Assembly: GCF_032405125.1 (NCBI RefSeq)
Contig: NC_091088.1
Span: 22,529,001 to 22,593,000 of the forward strand
From: Capricornis sumatraensis
Taxonomy: Eukaryota > Chordata > Mammalia > Artiodactyla > Bovidae
DNA length: 64,000 bases
Direction: 5' to 3'
Shown piece by piece: positions 1-10,959 of this stretch. Numbering within the stretch: position 1 is the first letter of the stretch; every line of letters starts with the position of its first letter. Below the pieces are notes generated by a model. That model had not been told where the DNA came from. It searched no databases and saw only the letters and a list, made by a program, of their open reading frames with translations. Both the position numbers and the translations under genes were made by a program.

Positions 1-919
1 AGAATTCTTCGAGTTTCTTACAGAAACCGCAGCTATGATGTGTTAGCTGTGATTTTTTTTTTATGATTTTCAACTTCTATTTGTTTAAAGTGAAATGAGT
101 TTAAAAGACACTTGAAAAATAATTCAAATGTGGATTCTTAGATTTGAATGTCTTTTCTCCAAACTATTGGAGAAGGAAATGGCAACCCACTCCAGTACTC
201 TTGCCTGGACAATTTCATGGATGGAGGAGCCTGGTGGGCTACAGTCCATGGGGTTGTGAAGAGTCGGACATGACTGAGTGACTTCACTTTCTCCAAACTA
301 TAAAAGTTTTCCTGTACACTTATTTTTGTAGTATTTTTAAGCGATCTGTTTTATTGAATCTTCCGAGAACATTAAACTACCTTCCTTATTTCATCACTTT
401 ATTTAATGCTTAAGTCTAATAAATTATACTAGCCAGTGCAACTAATGCAGATAGGTTGTGTTTAAACACAAGAATTTGGTTTAGCTGATAGGAGCAGAGA
501 AGGCAGGAGTTCTACCGCCTGACCTAGCTTGGGCTTAGCAAGGGCGTTTTACTGAGGAACCAGAGAGCGTTACTCACTCAAATCATTCTTGGAGGTTGGT
601 TAAAATGTTCTTAGACTCTTGTGTGTGTAAAAATTCCTGGGAAAGAGTTGACATAAAATGTGTTTTGTTCTTGCTCTTGGAACAATATCTTGGCTTCATC
701 TTTTAAATAGAAACTCAAGATACTATTATTCTTTTTTTTTTTTTAGGATTCTGGTATTTATGTCAGATGACCTTGCGGATAATTTGGTTGTGTTAGCCAT
801 AATGTAGCTGTGAATATTGAGAGGCGTTATCTTTTTTACTTAGCAGTTTAAGTCATGAGTCTTGACTGCCTTATTTCTGGAGCACGTGTTTCTGAGAGAG
901 AGATGCTGTAACGTTTCAG
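1..919 (+). other. LONP2: LONP2 intron, 3' part only (upstream exon outside window)
   Basis: This is intron sequence leading into the first exon seen here. It ends in a CAG acceptor at 917-919. It holds one Bov-A SINE (168-287) with clear target-site duplications; the remainder is AT-rich and I recognise nothing else in it. The preceding coding exon, expected to end just before an Ile-Leu-Asp sequence, is not present. Confidence 0.85.
168..287 (+). mobile_element. Bov-A SINE monomer with 14-bp target-site duplications
   Basis: The body matches the ruminant Bov-A unit (ggagaaggaaatggcaaccc ... gagtcggacatgactgag). A perfect 14-bp direct repeat, tttctccaaactat, flanks it at 154-167 and 288-301, which defines the insertion exactly. 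It is a single monomer without the AGC tail of Bov-A2. Confidence 0.93.
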
Positions 920-1042
920 ATTTTAGATGCTGTTAGTCTGGAGGAACGGTTCAAGATGACCATACCGCTGCTTGTCCGACAAATCGAAGGCCTGAAATTG
1001 CTTCAGAAAACCAGAAAACACAAGCAAGATGATGATAAGCGG
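920..1042 (+). CDS. LONP2: LONP2 internal exon (window residues 1-41): end of the N-terminal substrate-binding domain
   Basis: The 123-nt exon is phase 0 at both ends and encodes 41 residues, beginning ILDAVSLEERF and ending KQDDDKR. I recognise it as the mammalian peroxisomal Lon protease LONP2, at roughly residue 200 of the ~850-residue protein. This part lies between the N-terminal LON substrate-recognition domain and the ATPase. The acceptor is CAG at 917-919 and the donor GTAAAT at 1043. The boundary choice is supported because the next exon continues VIAIRP in frame with no gap. LONP2 is an ATP-dependent serine protease of the peroxisomal matrix that degrades damaged or unfolded matrix proteins and helps process PTS-targeted beta-oxidation enzymes (family knowledge). 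The Lys/Asp-rich exon end resembles a flexible linker (inference). Confidence 0.97.
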
Positions 1043-2532
1043 GTAAATCCTCCTTTTAATCCATTTCTTTAGGTTCTTTAGTTGTTTTTGTGTGATGTAA
1101 TGTTCAATTGTTTTCTTTTCTTTTTTTTTAAGAAAAAAATTGGGGGAATAAAGAAAGGAACAAAGAAGAAACAAGGTTGTTGTCTCTTTCACCCAAGTTA
1201 CTGATAAAATTTTGAATTCTAGTTTGTTTCCCTCTGCCCCTTCTCCATGTTTGGGTCTTTTTTTTTTTCCTTTTAAGCATGTAGACATTTTCTCATGTTT
1301 TGTTTTGATAATCATTGAAAGGGATAGTTTACTGAGCCATTTCTTTTTCTGCCAGTGTGTGATGTTTTCAGTATATTGAAAATTAACAAATAACCATGAT
1401 GACTGTCTTTGAGTATGATTTTTTTTCCCACTGCATACAGTATTTATTAAGAACATACCACAAAATTATTTCCTAAAAGGACTGACTGAATGTGTTGTGC
1501 CATACTTTGGCTTTTTAAAAATTCTTTTGTATTGCTTTAAGTTTTTGACTTGACTTTGTTTTAACTTATAAATATTTCAATTTTCATTTGTACAAACTGT
1601 TAGTCTTAGTTTAATATTTCTGTTTTTATAAAATTATATTTTTGCTGTTTTATGTTTTTAACTTTTATATTTGACTGTATTAAATAGGTAATTTCGTAAG
1701 TTAAATAAATTCTAAGGCCTTTAAATTAAATGCCAGTATATCATTTTGCTCCAGGAACAGCTAGAGTTGATTCATGATATTAATGAGTTGAGAATTTCAA
1801 AAGAGTAGGTGGTGTTTAAAACACGGTAGAGAGTCACGGAGAAGGAGAGCTTAAATAAGACCGTTTGACTTGGCAGAGACTGTTGTTGGGTTTCAGGGAA
1901 CAGTTTCCGCACACTGGAGACAAAGTCAAAGTACAAAGTACAAATTATTAAGTAACCAGCAGGGAAGGGGAAGTGGTGGTTAGTGCCTCTTGTTGGAAAA
2001 GCAGAACATCACAAGGGAAGTAAATAGTGTAGTTAATTGGAAAAAACCATAGATAAGTTAAAACATTTTGAAAGGTGGAAGACTTTTCTGCTTGTTACAG
2101 ATGAAGAGAATAGAGGCAGTAGCAGAAAGGTTAATGATGTTAAAGAGAAACTTTGTATTGTAGGGAGAAAATGGAATTTATTCAGTTGCCAAATGATGAG
2201 TAGTCATTAAGTACATCAAGAAAATAGTGGCTGCAGTAGTAGCTCAAGAAGAGACAATTCTTAGATGTTTTCATTATTACTAGTAGCCAATTTCTTGAAT
2301 CTTTTATTCTCATGCTGGTAGTGTTGGCAGGTATGGAAGAATCCCGTGCACCTCGTCTTCATCTGCTTTTTAAATTCTGCTCCCTCCATATGTACGTGTG
2401 CCTCCTCCTCCTCATTCTGAACTTTAGTTCCTAAAGGTTTAGACTCCACCCGTAAAAATGTCTACTGCCGCTCGGTGCTTCGTCCCCAGTTTATTTGGGC
2501 CTGCAGGTTTTCACTCCTGCTTTATCTTGTAG
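1043..2532 (+). other. LONP2: LONP2 intron (1,490 bp)
   Basis: GT donor at 1043, TAG acceptor at 2530-2532. I see no recognisable mobile element; the sequence is AT-rich with poly-T runs near 1110-1130 and 1260-1270. Antisense open frames here (for example 923-1456) run across the exon on the wrong strand and have low-complexity Lys-rich composition, so they are not called. Confidence 0.85.
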
Positions 2533-2696
2533 GTCATCGCAATACGCCCTATGAGAAGGATTGCACATGTCCCAGGTGCTCTAGCGGACGAGGATGAGGA
2601 TGAAGATAACGATGACATTGTCATGCTGGAGAAAAAGATACGGACATCCAGCATGCCGGAACAGGCCCACAAAGTCTGTGTCAAAGAGATAAAAAG
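2533..2696 (+). CDS. LONP2: LONP2 internal exon (residues 42-96): acidic linker and start of the coiled-coil region
   Basis: The 164-nt exon starts in phase 0 and ends after two bases (AG) of an Arg codon that is completed by the first G of the next exon. It encodes VIAIRPMRRI, then an acidic stretch DEDEDEDNDD, then a basic and helical segment MLEKKIRTSSMPEQ ending KEIKR. The acceptor is TAG at 2530-2532 and the donor GTAGGT at 2697. In Lon proteases this segment lies between the globular N-domain and the ATPase and forms a long helix that helps hexamer assembly and substrate handling (family knowledge). Compared with human LONP2 as I remember it, the stretch just before the acidic run (MRRIAHVPGALAD) is the most diverged part of the gene in this window. 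That comparison is from memory and should be confirmed by alignment. Confidence 0.97.
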
Positions 2697-4356
2697 GTAG
2701 GTTGTAGAAGCTGTTCGTTCGTTAGGATTTTCATTTGCTTATTAATGTTAAAAACTGTTGCTCATGGAGGTGAATCTGCTACTCTGTGTTACAAAGCTGA
2801 TCTCTTGTTTCATAGTCTTCTATCTTTCTCCTTTCCCTTACATTTATATAGTCACAGACCACTCTATTCATCTTACCTTTCCACTGTTATCGCTTTATCT
2901 CTTATATTTCTTATGTTATGGCTTTCCTGATTCTCAGGTTGTAGTGGTGGTCTGTGAAGTGCTTTCTCTTCTTTGTTCCTCCATCAAAATCTGATTCTTA
3001 GTACTCCTGAATCAACACCGTGTTCAGCATTTTCTTTTTCTTGAATGCTGAATATAATAAGTGGTATAACTTTTTCATCTACTTATGCTGTCAAGCACAG
3101 TCACTATTGACACTCCCTTTTCATAGTCTTAAGGCCATACTTTACTTAGAAATAATGTTTATTCAGTTATTGTGTGCTTTGCACATCACTGTTTTCATCC
3201 TTAGATTATAAACTTTAGGAGGCGGAGACAATCAGTTTTGCCTTTGTACAAGATAAAAGTACAGGGGACCCTTGCTGACAGAATAGGGTACATGAGTTGA
3301 TCACATTTTCTGGATAATCTCAGGGTTAAAACCAATTTTTCCTTTCCATACTTACAACATTCTGACTGTACTGCATTTTTTTTAATGAGTGGATTGTAAT
3401 CAACCTAAATGTATGCTCAGGAACTAAAGATTTGACTTCTGAGATGCACAGTTAGGAACATAAGTAAACGTCGTTGAGATATTTTACAGTGACTCTGACA
3501 TTAGTTAACAAATGCCGAACATCTATTGTGTACAGAACACGTAAGCGCTGCATATATTATGGAAGTTGCATTATTTTAATTAAATATCTGATGAGCTCAC
3601 TTTCTCTCTGATACAAGACAATATGTAATTATCGTATTATACATGATTAGGCACCTAAATAAATCACTGGGTAATTGACTTGAGACTCTCCCTATGAGAT
3701 ACAGATATTGATAAGGCCTTACATATTTCAGGGATAGAATCAGAGCGCTAGTTTGCAAGTATCTGTTTAAAACAAAATAATCTTTTTATTAACTAGATTT
3801 TTATTAGGTTGATGCAAAAGTAATAGTTTTGGAACACATCTTTACTAATCAAAATAGGAACCATTACAATCAACACATTTTTGCCAATGAGAAATAAGTT
3901 TGCTTACTCCTATAGCAGTAAACTCTGTGCTTTGAGATTCAGTGAACTCTTGGAAAGCATTTTCAGCCTCTTGATGGTTGTGGAAGCATTTTCCCTACAA
4001 AAAGTTGTCAAGATGCTTGAAGAAGTGGTAGTCGGTTGGTGAGAGGTCAGGTGAATACAGCAGATGAGACAAAACTTTGTAGCCCAATTGGTTCAACGTT
4101 TGAAGCATTGGTTGTGCAACGTGTGGTTGGGCATCACTGTGGAGAAGAATTGGGCCCGTTCTGTTGACCAGTGCCAGCTGCAGGCATTGCAGTTTTCAGT
4201 GCATCTCATCGATTTACTGAGCATACTTCTCAGAGGCAGTGGTTTTGCCAGGATTCAGAAAGCTGTAGTGGATCAGATGGGCAGCAGAACATCAGACAGT
4301 GACTGTGACCTTTTTTTGGTGCAAGTTTGGCTTTGGGAAGTGCTTTGGAGCTTCTC

Positions 4357-4632
4357 CAGAGAAGGCAATGGCACCCCACTCCAGTACTCTTGCCTGGAAA
4401 ATCCCATGGATGGGGGAGTCTGGTAGGCTGCAGTCCATGGGGTCGCTAAGAGTCGGACACGACTGAGCGACTTCACTTTCACTTTTCACTTTGATGCCTT
4501 GGAGAAGGAAATGGCAACCCACTCCAGTATTCTTGCCTGGAGAATCCCAGGGATGGCGGAGCCTGGTGGGCTGCCGTCTATGGGGTCACACAGAGTCGGA
4601 CACGACTGAAGCGACTTAGCAGCAGCAGCATG
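4357..4632 (+). mobile_element. Bov-A2 SINE inserted in the mariner, 11-bp TSD
   Basis: Two Bov-A units are joined by the typical ttcactttcacttttcactt spacer, ending in gacttagcagcagcagcatg (AGC tail). The direct repeat tggagcttctc at 4346-4356 and 4633-4643 flanks it. The duplicated target is mariner sequence, so the SINE landed after the transposon. Confidence 0.95.
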
Positions 4633-5290
4633 TGGAGCTTCTCGGTCCAGACTCTGAGCTGGTCATCGCTGGTTGTCATCTAAAATCCACTTTTCGTCAC
4701 GCATCACAATATTACTGAGAAGTAGTTTGTAGTTGTTGCGTATTTCAAAACTATGAGTTTTTTGATTTGCAGTTAGCTCATAAGGCATCTGCTTATCAAG
4801 CTTTCTTACCTTTCCTATTCGATTCAAATGCTAAATGACCATAGAATGGCTGACGTCGAGTTCTTAGGCAACTTCTTACGTAGTTGTAAGAGGATCAGCT
4901 TCAATGATTGCTCTTAATTGGTCATGATCGCCTTCTCATAGCTAGCTAGCCATTACACTCCTCATCTTCACAACTCTCATCTCCTTTGCAAAATTTCTTG
5001 AACCACCACTGCACTGTACATTCATTAAGCAGTTTCTGAGCCATGTGCGTTATTGATGTTGTGACTTGTCTCTGCTGCTTTAAAATCCATTTTGAACCTG
5101 AATAAGAAAATCAGAGAATTTGCTTTTTGTCTAACATCATTTCCCCAGTCTAAAATAAACAGCAAGTAATAAGTCATTAGCAAAAAACATAGAAATGCAC
5201 ATTAAAATGATGTATAGCATAACTGCATTTATTAAGAATGTATTCCAATATCAAATGGCAGAGTTCAACAATGCAAAAACCACAGTTATG

Positions 5291-5506
5291 TTGAAAAGTG
5301 AAAGTGAAATTTGCTCAGTCTTGTCCACCTCTTTGTGACCCCATGGACTGTAGCCTGCCAGGATCCTTTGTCCATGGAATTCTCCAGGCAGGAGAACTGA
5401 AGTGAGTAGCCATTCCCTTCTCCAGGGGATCTTCCCAACCCAGGGATCGAACCCAGATCTGCACTGCAGGCAGATTCTCTACTGCCTGAGCCACCAGGGA
5501 AGCCCC
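5291..5506 (-). mobile_element. Bov-tA SINE, antisense, inserted in the mariner
   Basis: Read on the minus strand it has the tRNA-Glu-derived head (gggcttccctggtggctcag) followed by the Bov-A body and ends near tttcactttc. It lies inside the mariner close to its right end and 188 bp upstream of the next LONP2 exon. A duplication is weak (agtta on both sides), so the ends are approximate. Confidence 0.88.
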
Positions 5507-5694
5507 AGTTACTTTAGCTAAGTTACGGAAGCTAACAGTTACATTAGCATCAGCCTAATAAAAACGTTTTCAGATCTGTTTAGCCAAAAATGCATGATAT
5601 ATCTGACCAAGAAAGGGAGATGTGCTTGGTTTTTCTGTTTCACAGAATTTTTCTGTGTTCCTGAACAGGTTTGCTGTGTATTCTTTCCCCACAG

Positions 5695-5789
5695 GCTCAA
5701 AAAAATGCCTCAGTCAATGCCAGAATATGCTCTGACTAGAAATTATTTAGAACTTATGGTGGAGCTTCCCTGGAACAAAAGTACAACTG
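5695..5789 (+). CDS. LONP2: LONP2 internal exon (residues 96-128): helical segment leading into the AAA+ module
   Basis: The 95-nt exon completes the split Arg codon, encodes LKKMPQSMPEYALTRNYLEL followed by MVELPWNKSTT, and ends with the first base of an Asp codon. The acceptor is CAG at 5692-5694 and the donor GTGAGT at 5790, a near-ideal 5' splice site. The EYALTRNYLELMVELPWNK motif is the conserved Lon-family signature just before the ATPase, equivalent to the hinge in bacterial Lon that ends in LPW (family knowledge). A longer open frame covering 5594-5935 simply reads through both splice sites and is not a separate gene. The mariner and its antisense Bov-tA lie immediately upstream. Confidence 0.97.
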
Positions 5790-6144
5790 GTGAGTGCACA
5801 GATAACACCTGTTCTTGCAGTCTAATTGTCTCTCAGGAAGCTCGAGCAAATTCTGCTGAAATATTCCCCATTGATTATCTTTCTGTTGTAGTAGTTCACG
5901 ATGTAAACTGTTTAGAGACTGAACTTGTGTCATAGGTTTTAGGAAGTAAAGGAAAAGAGGGTGCTGCGTAAAAGTGCCTTTTGCCTAATTCTGGAGAAGG
6001 TAGGATTTTCTGTAATTGGTGAATATGTATTTCTCAATACCAGTAGTCAGTCAGATAATAAGCTTTGTATTTATGTACTCTTTGCCAGGAGCATAGGAAA
6101 ACAAAGCAGTTTTGAGGTAGTTGGCAATAAGTGCCAAATAAGTA

Positions 6145-6250
6145 CTGCTGCTGCTGCTGCTAAGTCACTTCAGTCGTGTCCGACTCTGTGCGACCCCATA
6201 GACAGCGGCCCCCCAGACTCCCCTGTCCCTGGGATTCTCCAGGCAAGAAC
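6145..6250 (-). mobile_element. Bov-A/Bov-A2 fragment, antisense
   Basis: It starts with (CTG)n and taagtcacttcagtcgtgtc, the complement of the Bov-A2 AGC tail and end. Only the 3' unit is present, truncated at ccaggcaagaac. No clear target duplication was found. Confidence 0.85.
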
Positions 6251-6999
6251 TAGAGACAGCAAATCTTTTATATTTTCTAAAGGAAATAATTATGTATATC
6301 GACAGGATAACAGTAAAACAGTTTTACCATTGAAAGTTTGTTTTTTTCCCACTAAAACTATTTAAAGAGTTTAATTTCTTTTTATCTCTCCTATCTTTGA
6401 GTAGTTTTTTATCTACCAGGAGGATTTTATACCAGTTTTTTTTTTTTTAATGTATTTGTTATGTACTTTCTCTTGGGGTAAGAAATATACTCAGTTGTCT
6501 TTCAGAATTTTCAGAATCATTATATTTGCATTTGTTTCTGTATTTGGACTCTCTTGTTAAATTTACATACAAGGTTTATTAAGTTCAGCAGTGGGTTGAT
6601 TCCCTGAACTAATTTTGGCATAAGAATTGTTGAATCTTGAGAATTGATCAGATATATTTTCCTGGCTAGTAAAATTCTTACATGTAAAGCAGCGCTAGAA
6701 ATTTTGAGAAGTGTTAGCCCCCCAAAAAATGTTTATGCCCCATGTAAGTTATGCCATACATACTAGATTTCAGAATGCTGAATTTTTAATATTAAAAAAT
6801 GTTTTTCTTAAAAAATACTTTCCTGTTAAATCTACAGAGGAGCATACTCTCTGGTATTGAGAATTCAAAACAAGCATTTGTCTCAAAGAGGGCCTAGAAT
6901 GAAGCATTATTTGTGTTATATTAACTAGGCAAGGGCAGTATTAAGGTTAAAACAACCCTATTTTAATTAGTTTTTTTGGCAGACTCACTTAGCGGATTT

Positions 7000-7230
7000 A
7001 TTAATGTGTATGGCTAAAATTTTATATAAATGGAGTGATTTAATATGTGCTCCCTTTTTTTTAATTCTTTCACTTAGCATAATTACTTTAAAGCTCATCC
7101 ATGGTACTGCATCTATCAGTAATTGGTTTATCCATTTAACAGTTGTTGGCCATCTGGGTTGTTTCCAGGTTTTGAGCAACTGTATATAAAGCTATGTTGG
7201 TAAATTTATTTCTAAATTTACTTCATGTTT
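7000..7230 (-). repeat. Old L1 fragment, antisense (probable)
   Basis: The segment around cacttagcataattacttta and ggtttatccatttaacagtt, followed by gggttgtttccaggttttga, matches the common antisense arrangement of the end of L1 ORF2. It is degraded and the boundaries are approximate. Confidence 0.5.
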
Positions 7231-7660
7231 ACATTCATGACAGTGTATTGCCTTCTGGTTGATGATGTTTTATGAAATAAACTGAAGCTGAATTTCTTGG
7301 TTTAATTCTTAATTCGACATTTTCTGGAAATGCCGTAGTAAGATGACTGCAGGGGAGCACGCGTTCCCATTGAATTAGCCCCTGGCTATCCCCTGAGCAG
7401 TTTGAGTTCTGAGGTCCATCTGGATCTAGCTGGGCTATTAGGAAATCCCGTTTTGGTTCAGATGGTCTTCTGTTAACTCCTAGCTCTACAGCGCCTGCTC
7501 TGAAGCGAAGCGGCCCCATTCTGTGAGATTTGGAGCAGGCCCTGAGCACTGTTAGTATAGACCCGGGGGAGAAAGTGACGTTGCAGTTTAGTGCTGTCAT
7601 GTCGTCTGCATGAAATGAGACGCCTTACATTTGGTGTGTTTTTGACAGGTATTTGTGTCA

Positions 7661-8040
7661 TTCAGTTCAGTCGCTCAGTCGTGTCCGACTCTTTGCGACC
7701 CCATGAATGGCAGCACACTAGGCCTCCCTGTCCATCACCAACTCCCGGAGTTCACTCAGACTCATGTCCATTGAGTCGGTGATGCCATCCAGCCATCTCA
7801 TCCTCTGTCATCCCCTTCTCCTCCTGCCCCCAATTCCTCCCAGCATCAGGGTCTTTTCCAGTGAGTGAACTCTTCACGTGAGGTGGCCAAAGTATTGGAC
7901 TTTCAGCTTTAGCATCATTCCTTCCAAAGAAATCCCAGGGCTGATCTCCTTCAGAATGGACTGGTTGGATCTGCTTGCAGTCCAAGAGACTCTCAAGCCC
8001 TGGCAATCCCCAAGAGTCTTCTCCAAGCCCTGGCAATCCC
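7661..8040 (-). mobile_element. BovB LINE 3' fragment, antisense
   Basis: The segment begins ttcagttcagtcgctcagtc, the complement of the BovB 3' end, and runs to agactctcaagccctggcaa; it is a 5'-truncated copy. Its far end carries a 16-bp repeat, aagccctggcaatccc, at 7995-8010 and 8025-8040 (period 30) that does not belong to the BovB consensus as I know it. Confidence 0.88.
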
Positions 8041-8114
8041 TAGCTTGTCCTTCATTTCTAAAACTTTGTAATTCAAACATGTCACTTAAATGGAATCATA
8101 AGGTATATAATTTC

Positions 8115-8270
8115 ATCACTTGTATGTGGAATCTAAAATATGATTCAAATGGACTTATCTACAAAACAGGAACAGACTCACAGACATAGAAAACAAACTT
8201 ACAGTTACTAAAGGGGAAAGCAGGGAGAGATAAATTAGGAATTTGGAATTAGCAGATACAAAGTCTTATA
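8115..8270 (+). mobile_element. Ruminant L1 3' region fragment
   Basis: Sequence such as acagactcacagacatagaa followed by aaacaaacttacagttacta is typical of the artiodactyl L1 3' end in sense orientation. It is truncated at both sides. Confidence 0.75.
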
Positions 8271-8620
8271 TTAATGGAGTCTAATTTCCAAGCCCTGTTA
8301 TTTTCTCTTGACAGTAGGGCTAGTGCATGATGTGAAGCACGTCTAGATAACTTGGTAACACCGAGGGTCTTGTTTTGAAATGTTGGTGTTCTCTTGGTAA
8401 TGTTTTGCTGTGCTCTAGGATTTATCTTGACTAATGACTTAGGAGACATGCAGGGTGCATATAGTATAATGACCTGTAGATATGAAATTGCAGGTTTTAC
8501 TGTTTGCTGTTAGTAATCTAGTAAGTTGCCCTCAGCTTCCTCTCCTCCCACACTGGTCCTATTTGTAAAGTGAAATTAATGACTGACTAGGAATTTTTGT
8601 CAGGTTCATACAGTGTCACT

Positions 8621-8898
8621 TGGAGAAGGCAGTGGCACCCCACTCCAGCACTCTTGCCTGGAAAATCCCATGGACGGAGGAGCCTGGGAGGCTGCAGTCG
8701 ATGAGGTCACGAAGAGTCGGACACGACTGAGCGACTTCACTTTCACTTTTCACTTTCATGCATTGGAGAAGGAAATGCAGCCCACTCCAGTGTTCTTGCC
8801 TGGAGAATCCCAGGGATGGGGGAGCCTGGTGGGCTGCCGTCTGTGGGGTCGCACAGAGTTGGACACGACTGAAGTGACTTAGCAGCAGCAGCAGCAGA
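8621..8898 (+). mobile_element. Bov-A2 SINE, full dimer
   Basis: Two Bov-A units are joined by the cttttcactttcatgcattg spacer and end in gacttagcagcagcagcagc. The copy is close to consensus, suggesting it is young. No convincing target duplication was found. Confidence 0.93.
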
Positions 8899-9641
8899 GA
8901 ATTGAAGGCAGAATGTTTACTTGAATGCAGAGTGCTAGCTCCAATTCTTTACTGAAATAACCAAGAGAATATAACAACAAAGCAAAGCTTTTTTTTTTTT
9001 TAACAACTCAGAGTTTCTGTTGGACCTGTGTCAGCATTAGAGATGCACGGCACTCATGTACCCATCACAAAAACACTTCGTATTGTTCACCATCTCAGTG
9101 GAGAACTGAAGATGGATAATTTGTGTAAAAAGTAGTCATGGTGAGCTTCTAAACTAGTACTTTAGGCCTAAATACTTGTTACAAGTAAAATCATAAAACC
9201 GTGAAAAATGTCTTTCATAATTCTCAAAAAGAGAAGCTTACCTAAGTAGAGACAGTTACCCAAGCAAAGAGGAGTGAGTTGGAGGAAATAAGTTTGTTGA
9301 TTTTCCATCTTGAATGGAGGGAGCCAGTTAGATACCATTTCAGTCTTCCAATTGTAAATAGAGAAATAAATGTTGAAGTAAGTTTTACATTTTTCATGTT
9401 TAACTGTAAGTTTTATTCATAATAGGAAGCATACATTCTAAATAATTAAAAAAATAATCAGAAAAGATGCATCCTGTATAGAAAAGATAAGACAATAATA
9501 AGTAGCATGGAAATTTTCTTTCCTTAAAAGTTTGAAAGAATTGACTTTTGAAATCATCTTTACTTGGCATATTAGAAATTCCTTCAGTGTGTTCATTTAT
9601 TTTCTAAAGTACATAGATTCTGCTCTTAGTTTTGCTGTTGT

Positions 9642-10605
9642 TGTTCAGTTGCTCAGTCATGTCTGGTTCTTTGTGACCCCATGGACTACAGCACGCCAGG
9701 CTTCCCTGTCCTTCACTATCTCCCAGAGCTTGCTCAAACCCATGTCCATTGAGTTGGTGATGCCACCCAACCATCTTATCCTCTGTCGCCCCTTTTCTTC
9801 CTGCCCTCAATTTTTCCCAGCATCAGAATATTTTCCAGTGAGTCAGCTTTTCACATCAGTTGGCCAAAGTATTGGAGTTTCAGCTTCAGCATCAGTCCTT
9901 CCAATGAATATTCAGGGTTGATTTCCCTTAGGACTGACTATTTTGATCTCCTTGCTGTTCAGGGACTCTGAAGAGTCTTCTCCAGTACCTCAGTTAAAAA
10001 GCATCAGTTCTTCAGCTCTCGGCCTTCTTAAAAAAAATTTATGTATTTTTTAATTGAAGGATAGTTGCTTTACAGAATTGTGTTGGTTTCTGCCAAATAT
10101 CAACATGAATCAGTCATAGGTATACATGGCTTCCCTCCCTCTTGAATGCTCAGCCTTCTTTATGGTCCAACTCTCACATCTGTAAATGGCTACTGGAAAA
10201 ACCATGGCTTTGACTATACAGACCTTTATTTGCAAAGTGATGTCTCTGCTTTTTAATACGCTATCTAGGTTCATCATAGCTTTTCTTCCAAGGAGCAAGT
10301 GTCTTTTAATTCCGTGGTTGTAGTCACTGTCTGCAGAGATTTTGGAGCCAAAGAAAATAAAGTCTGTCACGGTTTCTACTTTTTCCCCATCTAAATGCTA
10401 TGAAGTGATGGGACCAGATGCCATGATCTTAGTTTCTTTAATGTTGAGTTTTAAGCCAGCTTTTTCACTCTCTTTCACCTTCATTAAGAGGCTCTTTAGT
10501 TCCTCATTGCTTTTTGCCATTAGAGTGGTGTCATCTGCATATCTAAGGTTATTGATATTTCTCCTGGCAATCTTGATTCCAGCTTGTGCTTCATCCAGCC
10601 CAGCT
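9642..10605 (-). mobile_element. BovB LINE 3' portion, antisense, split by an L1-type insertion
   Basis: The copy runs from the BovB 3' end at ~9642 (ttcagttgctcagtcatgtc) to ~10605 in the reverse-transcriptase region (minus strand contains AGIKIARRN-like coding; 10110-10370 minus encodes a degraded DFIFFGSKISADSD block). It is interrupted at 10030-10146 by an unrelated L1-type segment. It is 5'-truncated and carries stops. Confidence 0.9.
10030..10146 (-). mobile_element. Short L1-type segment inserted into BovB
   Basis: The inserted block starts with an A-run and contains ttaattgaaggatagttgct and gtgttggtttctgccaaata, a common artiodactyl L1-derived sequence, here 117 bp. BovB sequence resumes afterwards, and ctcggccttctt at ~10018-10029 is repeated as ctcagccttctt at ~10149-10160, a probable target duplication with one mismatch. 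Confidence 0.7.
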
Positions 10606-10959
10606 AGTTACTAAATATTTACTAAATGTTCATCAGAAGTGAATGTTGCATTATAACAAATGCCTTTTTAGATACAAAATGACATTTTCTTAGAAAGTGC
10701 CCTTAGACATGATATGAATATATTGGTAACTAAGTATTGAACCATCTTTGCATAACTGAAATCCCACTGGGACTCTGTAGATTACTCTTTGAATAGATTT
10801 GATTTACCAGTATTTGAATAATTAGAGCTATGCAAAGTGGAATTGGTCTAAAGTGGGTTTTTTCTTTACTGTGGTAGGTTTTGGTGTCCGGATTAGCATC
10901 ATGAAATAGGAGACTTTGTTTCATTTATTCATATATTCATTGATTGGCTTCTGAAGCCA

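Larger units (their letters stand above)
3804..5558 (-). mobile_element. Hsmar1-like mariner DNA transposon, dead, with two SINEs inside
   Basis: The left terminal repeat begins ttaggttgatgcaaaagtaa at 3804. The right end is its degenerate complement ending cagcctaa at 5558. TA dinucleotides flank both ends (3802-3803, 5559-5560), the mariner target duplication. After subtracting the two SINEs about 1.25 kb remain, close to the full length of this family. The minus strand carries a broken transposase: the C-terminal CVDCNGSYFD with stop at 3845, an upstream block containing YSPDLSPTDYH (the third catalytic Asp kept), a premature stop soon after it, and HFPKPNLHQKK near 4310-4350. The helix-turn-helix part (TVQWWFKKFCK) lies near 5000. 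The reading frame is interrupted by stops and by the Bov-A2, so it is non-functional. Confidence 0.9.
2697..5694 (+). other. LONP2: LONP2 intron (2,998 bp), mostly a nested mariner
   Basis: Donor GTAGGT at 2697, acceptor CAG at 5692-5694. From 2697 to 3803 I see unique AT-rich sequence without a recognised element. From 3804 to 5558 it is an Hsmar1-like mariner carrying a Bov-A2 and a Bov-tA. The mariner ends 136 bp before the next exon, so the splice acceptor region is close to transposon sequence. Confidence 0.88.

Noticed and set aside
4064..4426. 120-codon + strand open frame
   Set aside because: It runs across the complement of the mariner transposase and into a Bov-A2 SINE.
5594..5935. 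113-codon open frame as an independent gene
   Set aside because: It contains the LONP2 exon 5695-5789 in its natural frame and merely reads into both introns.
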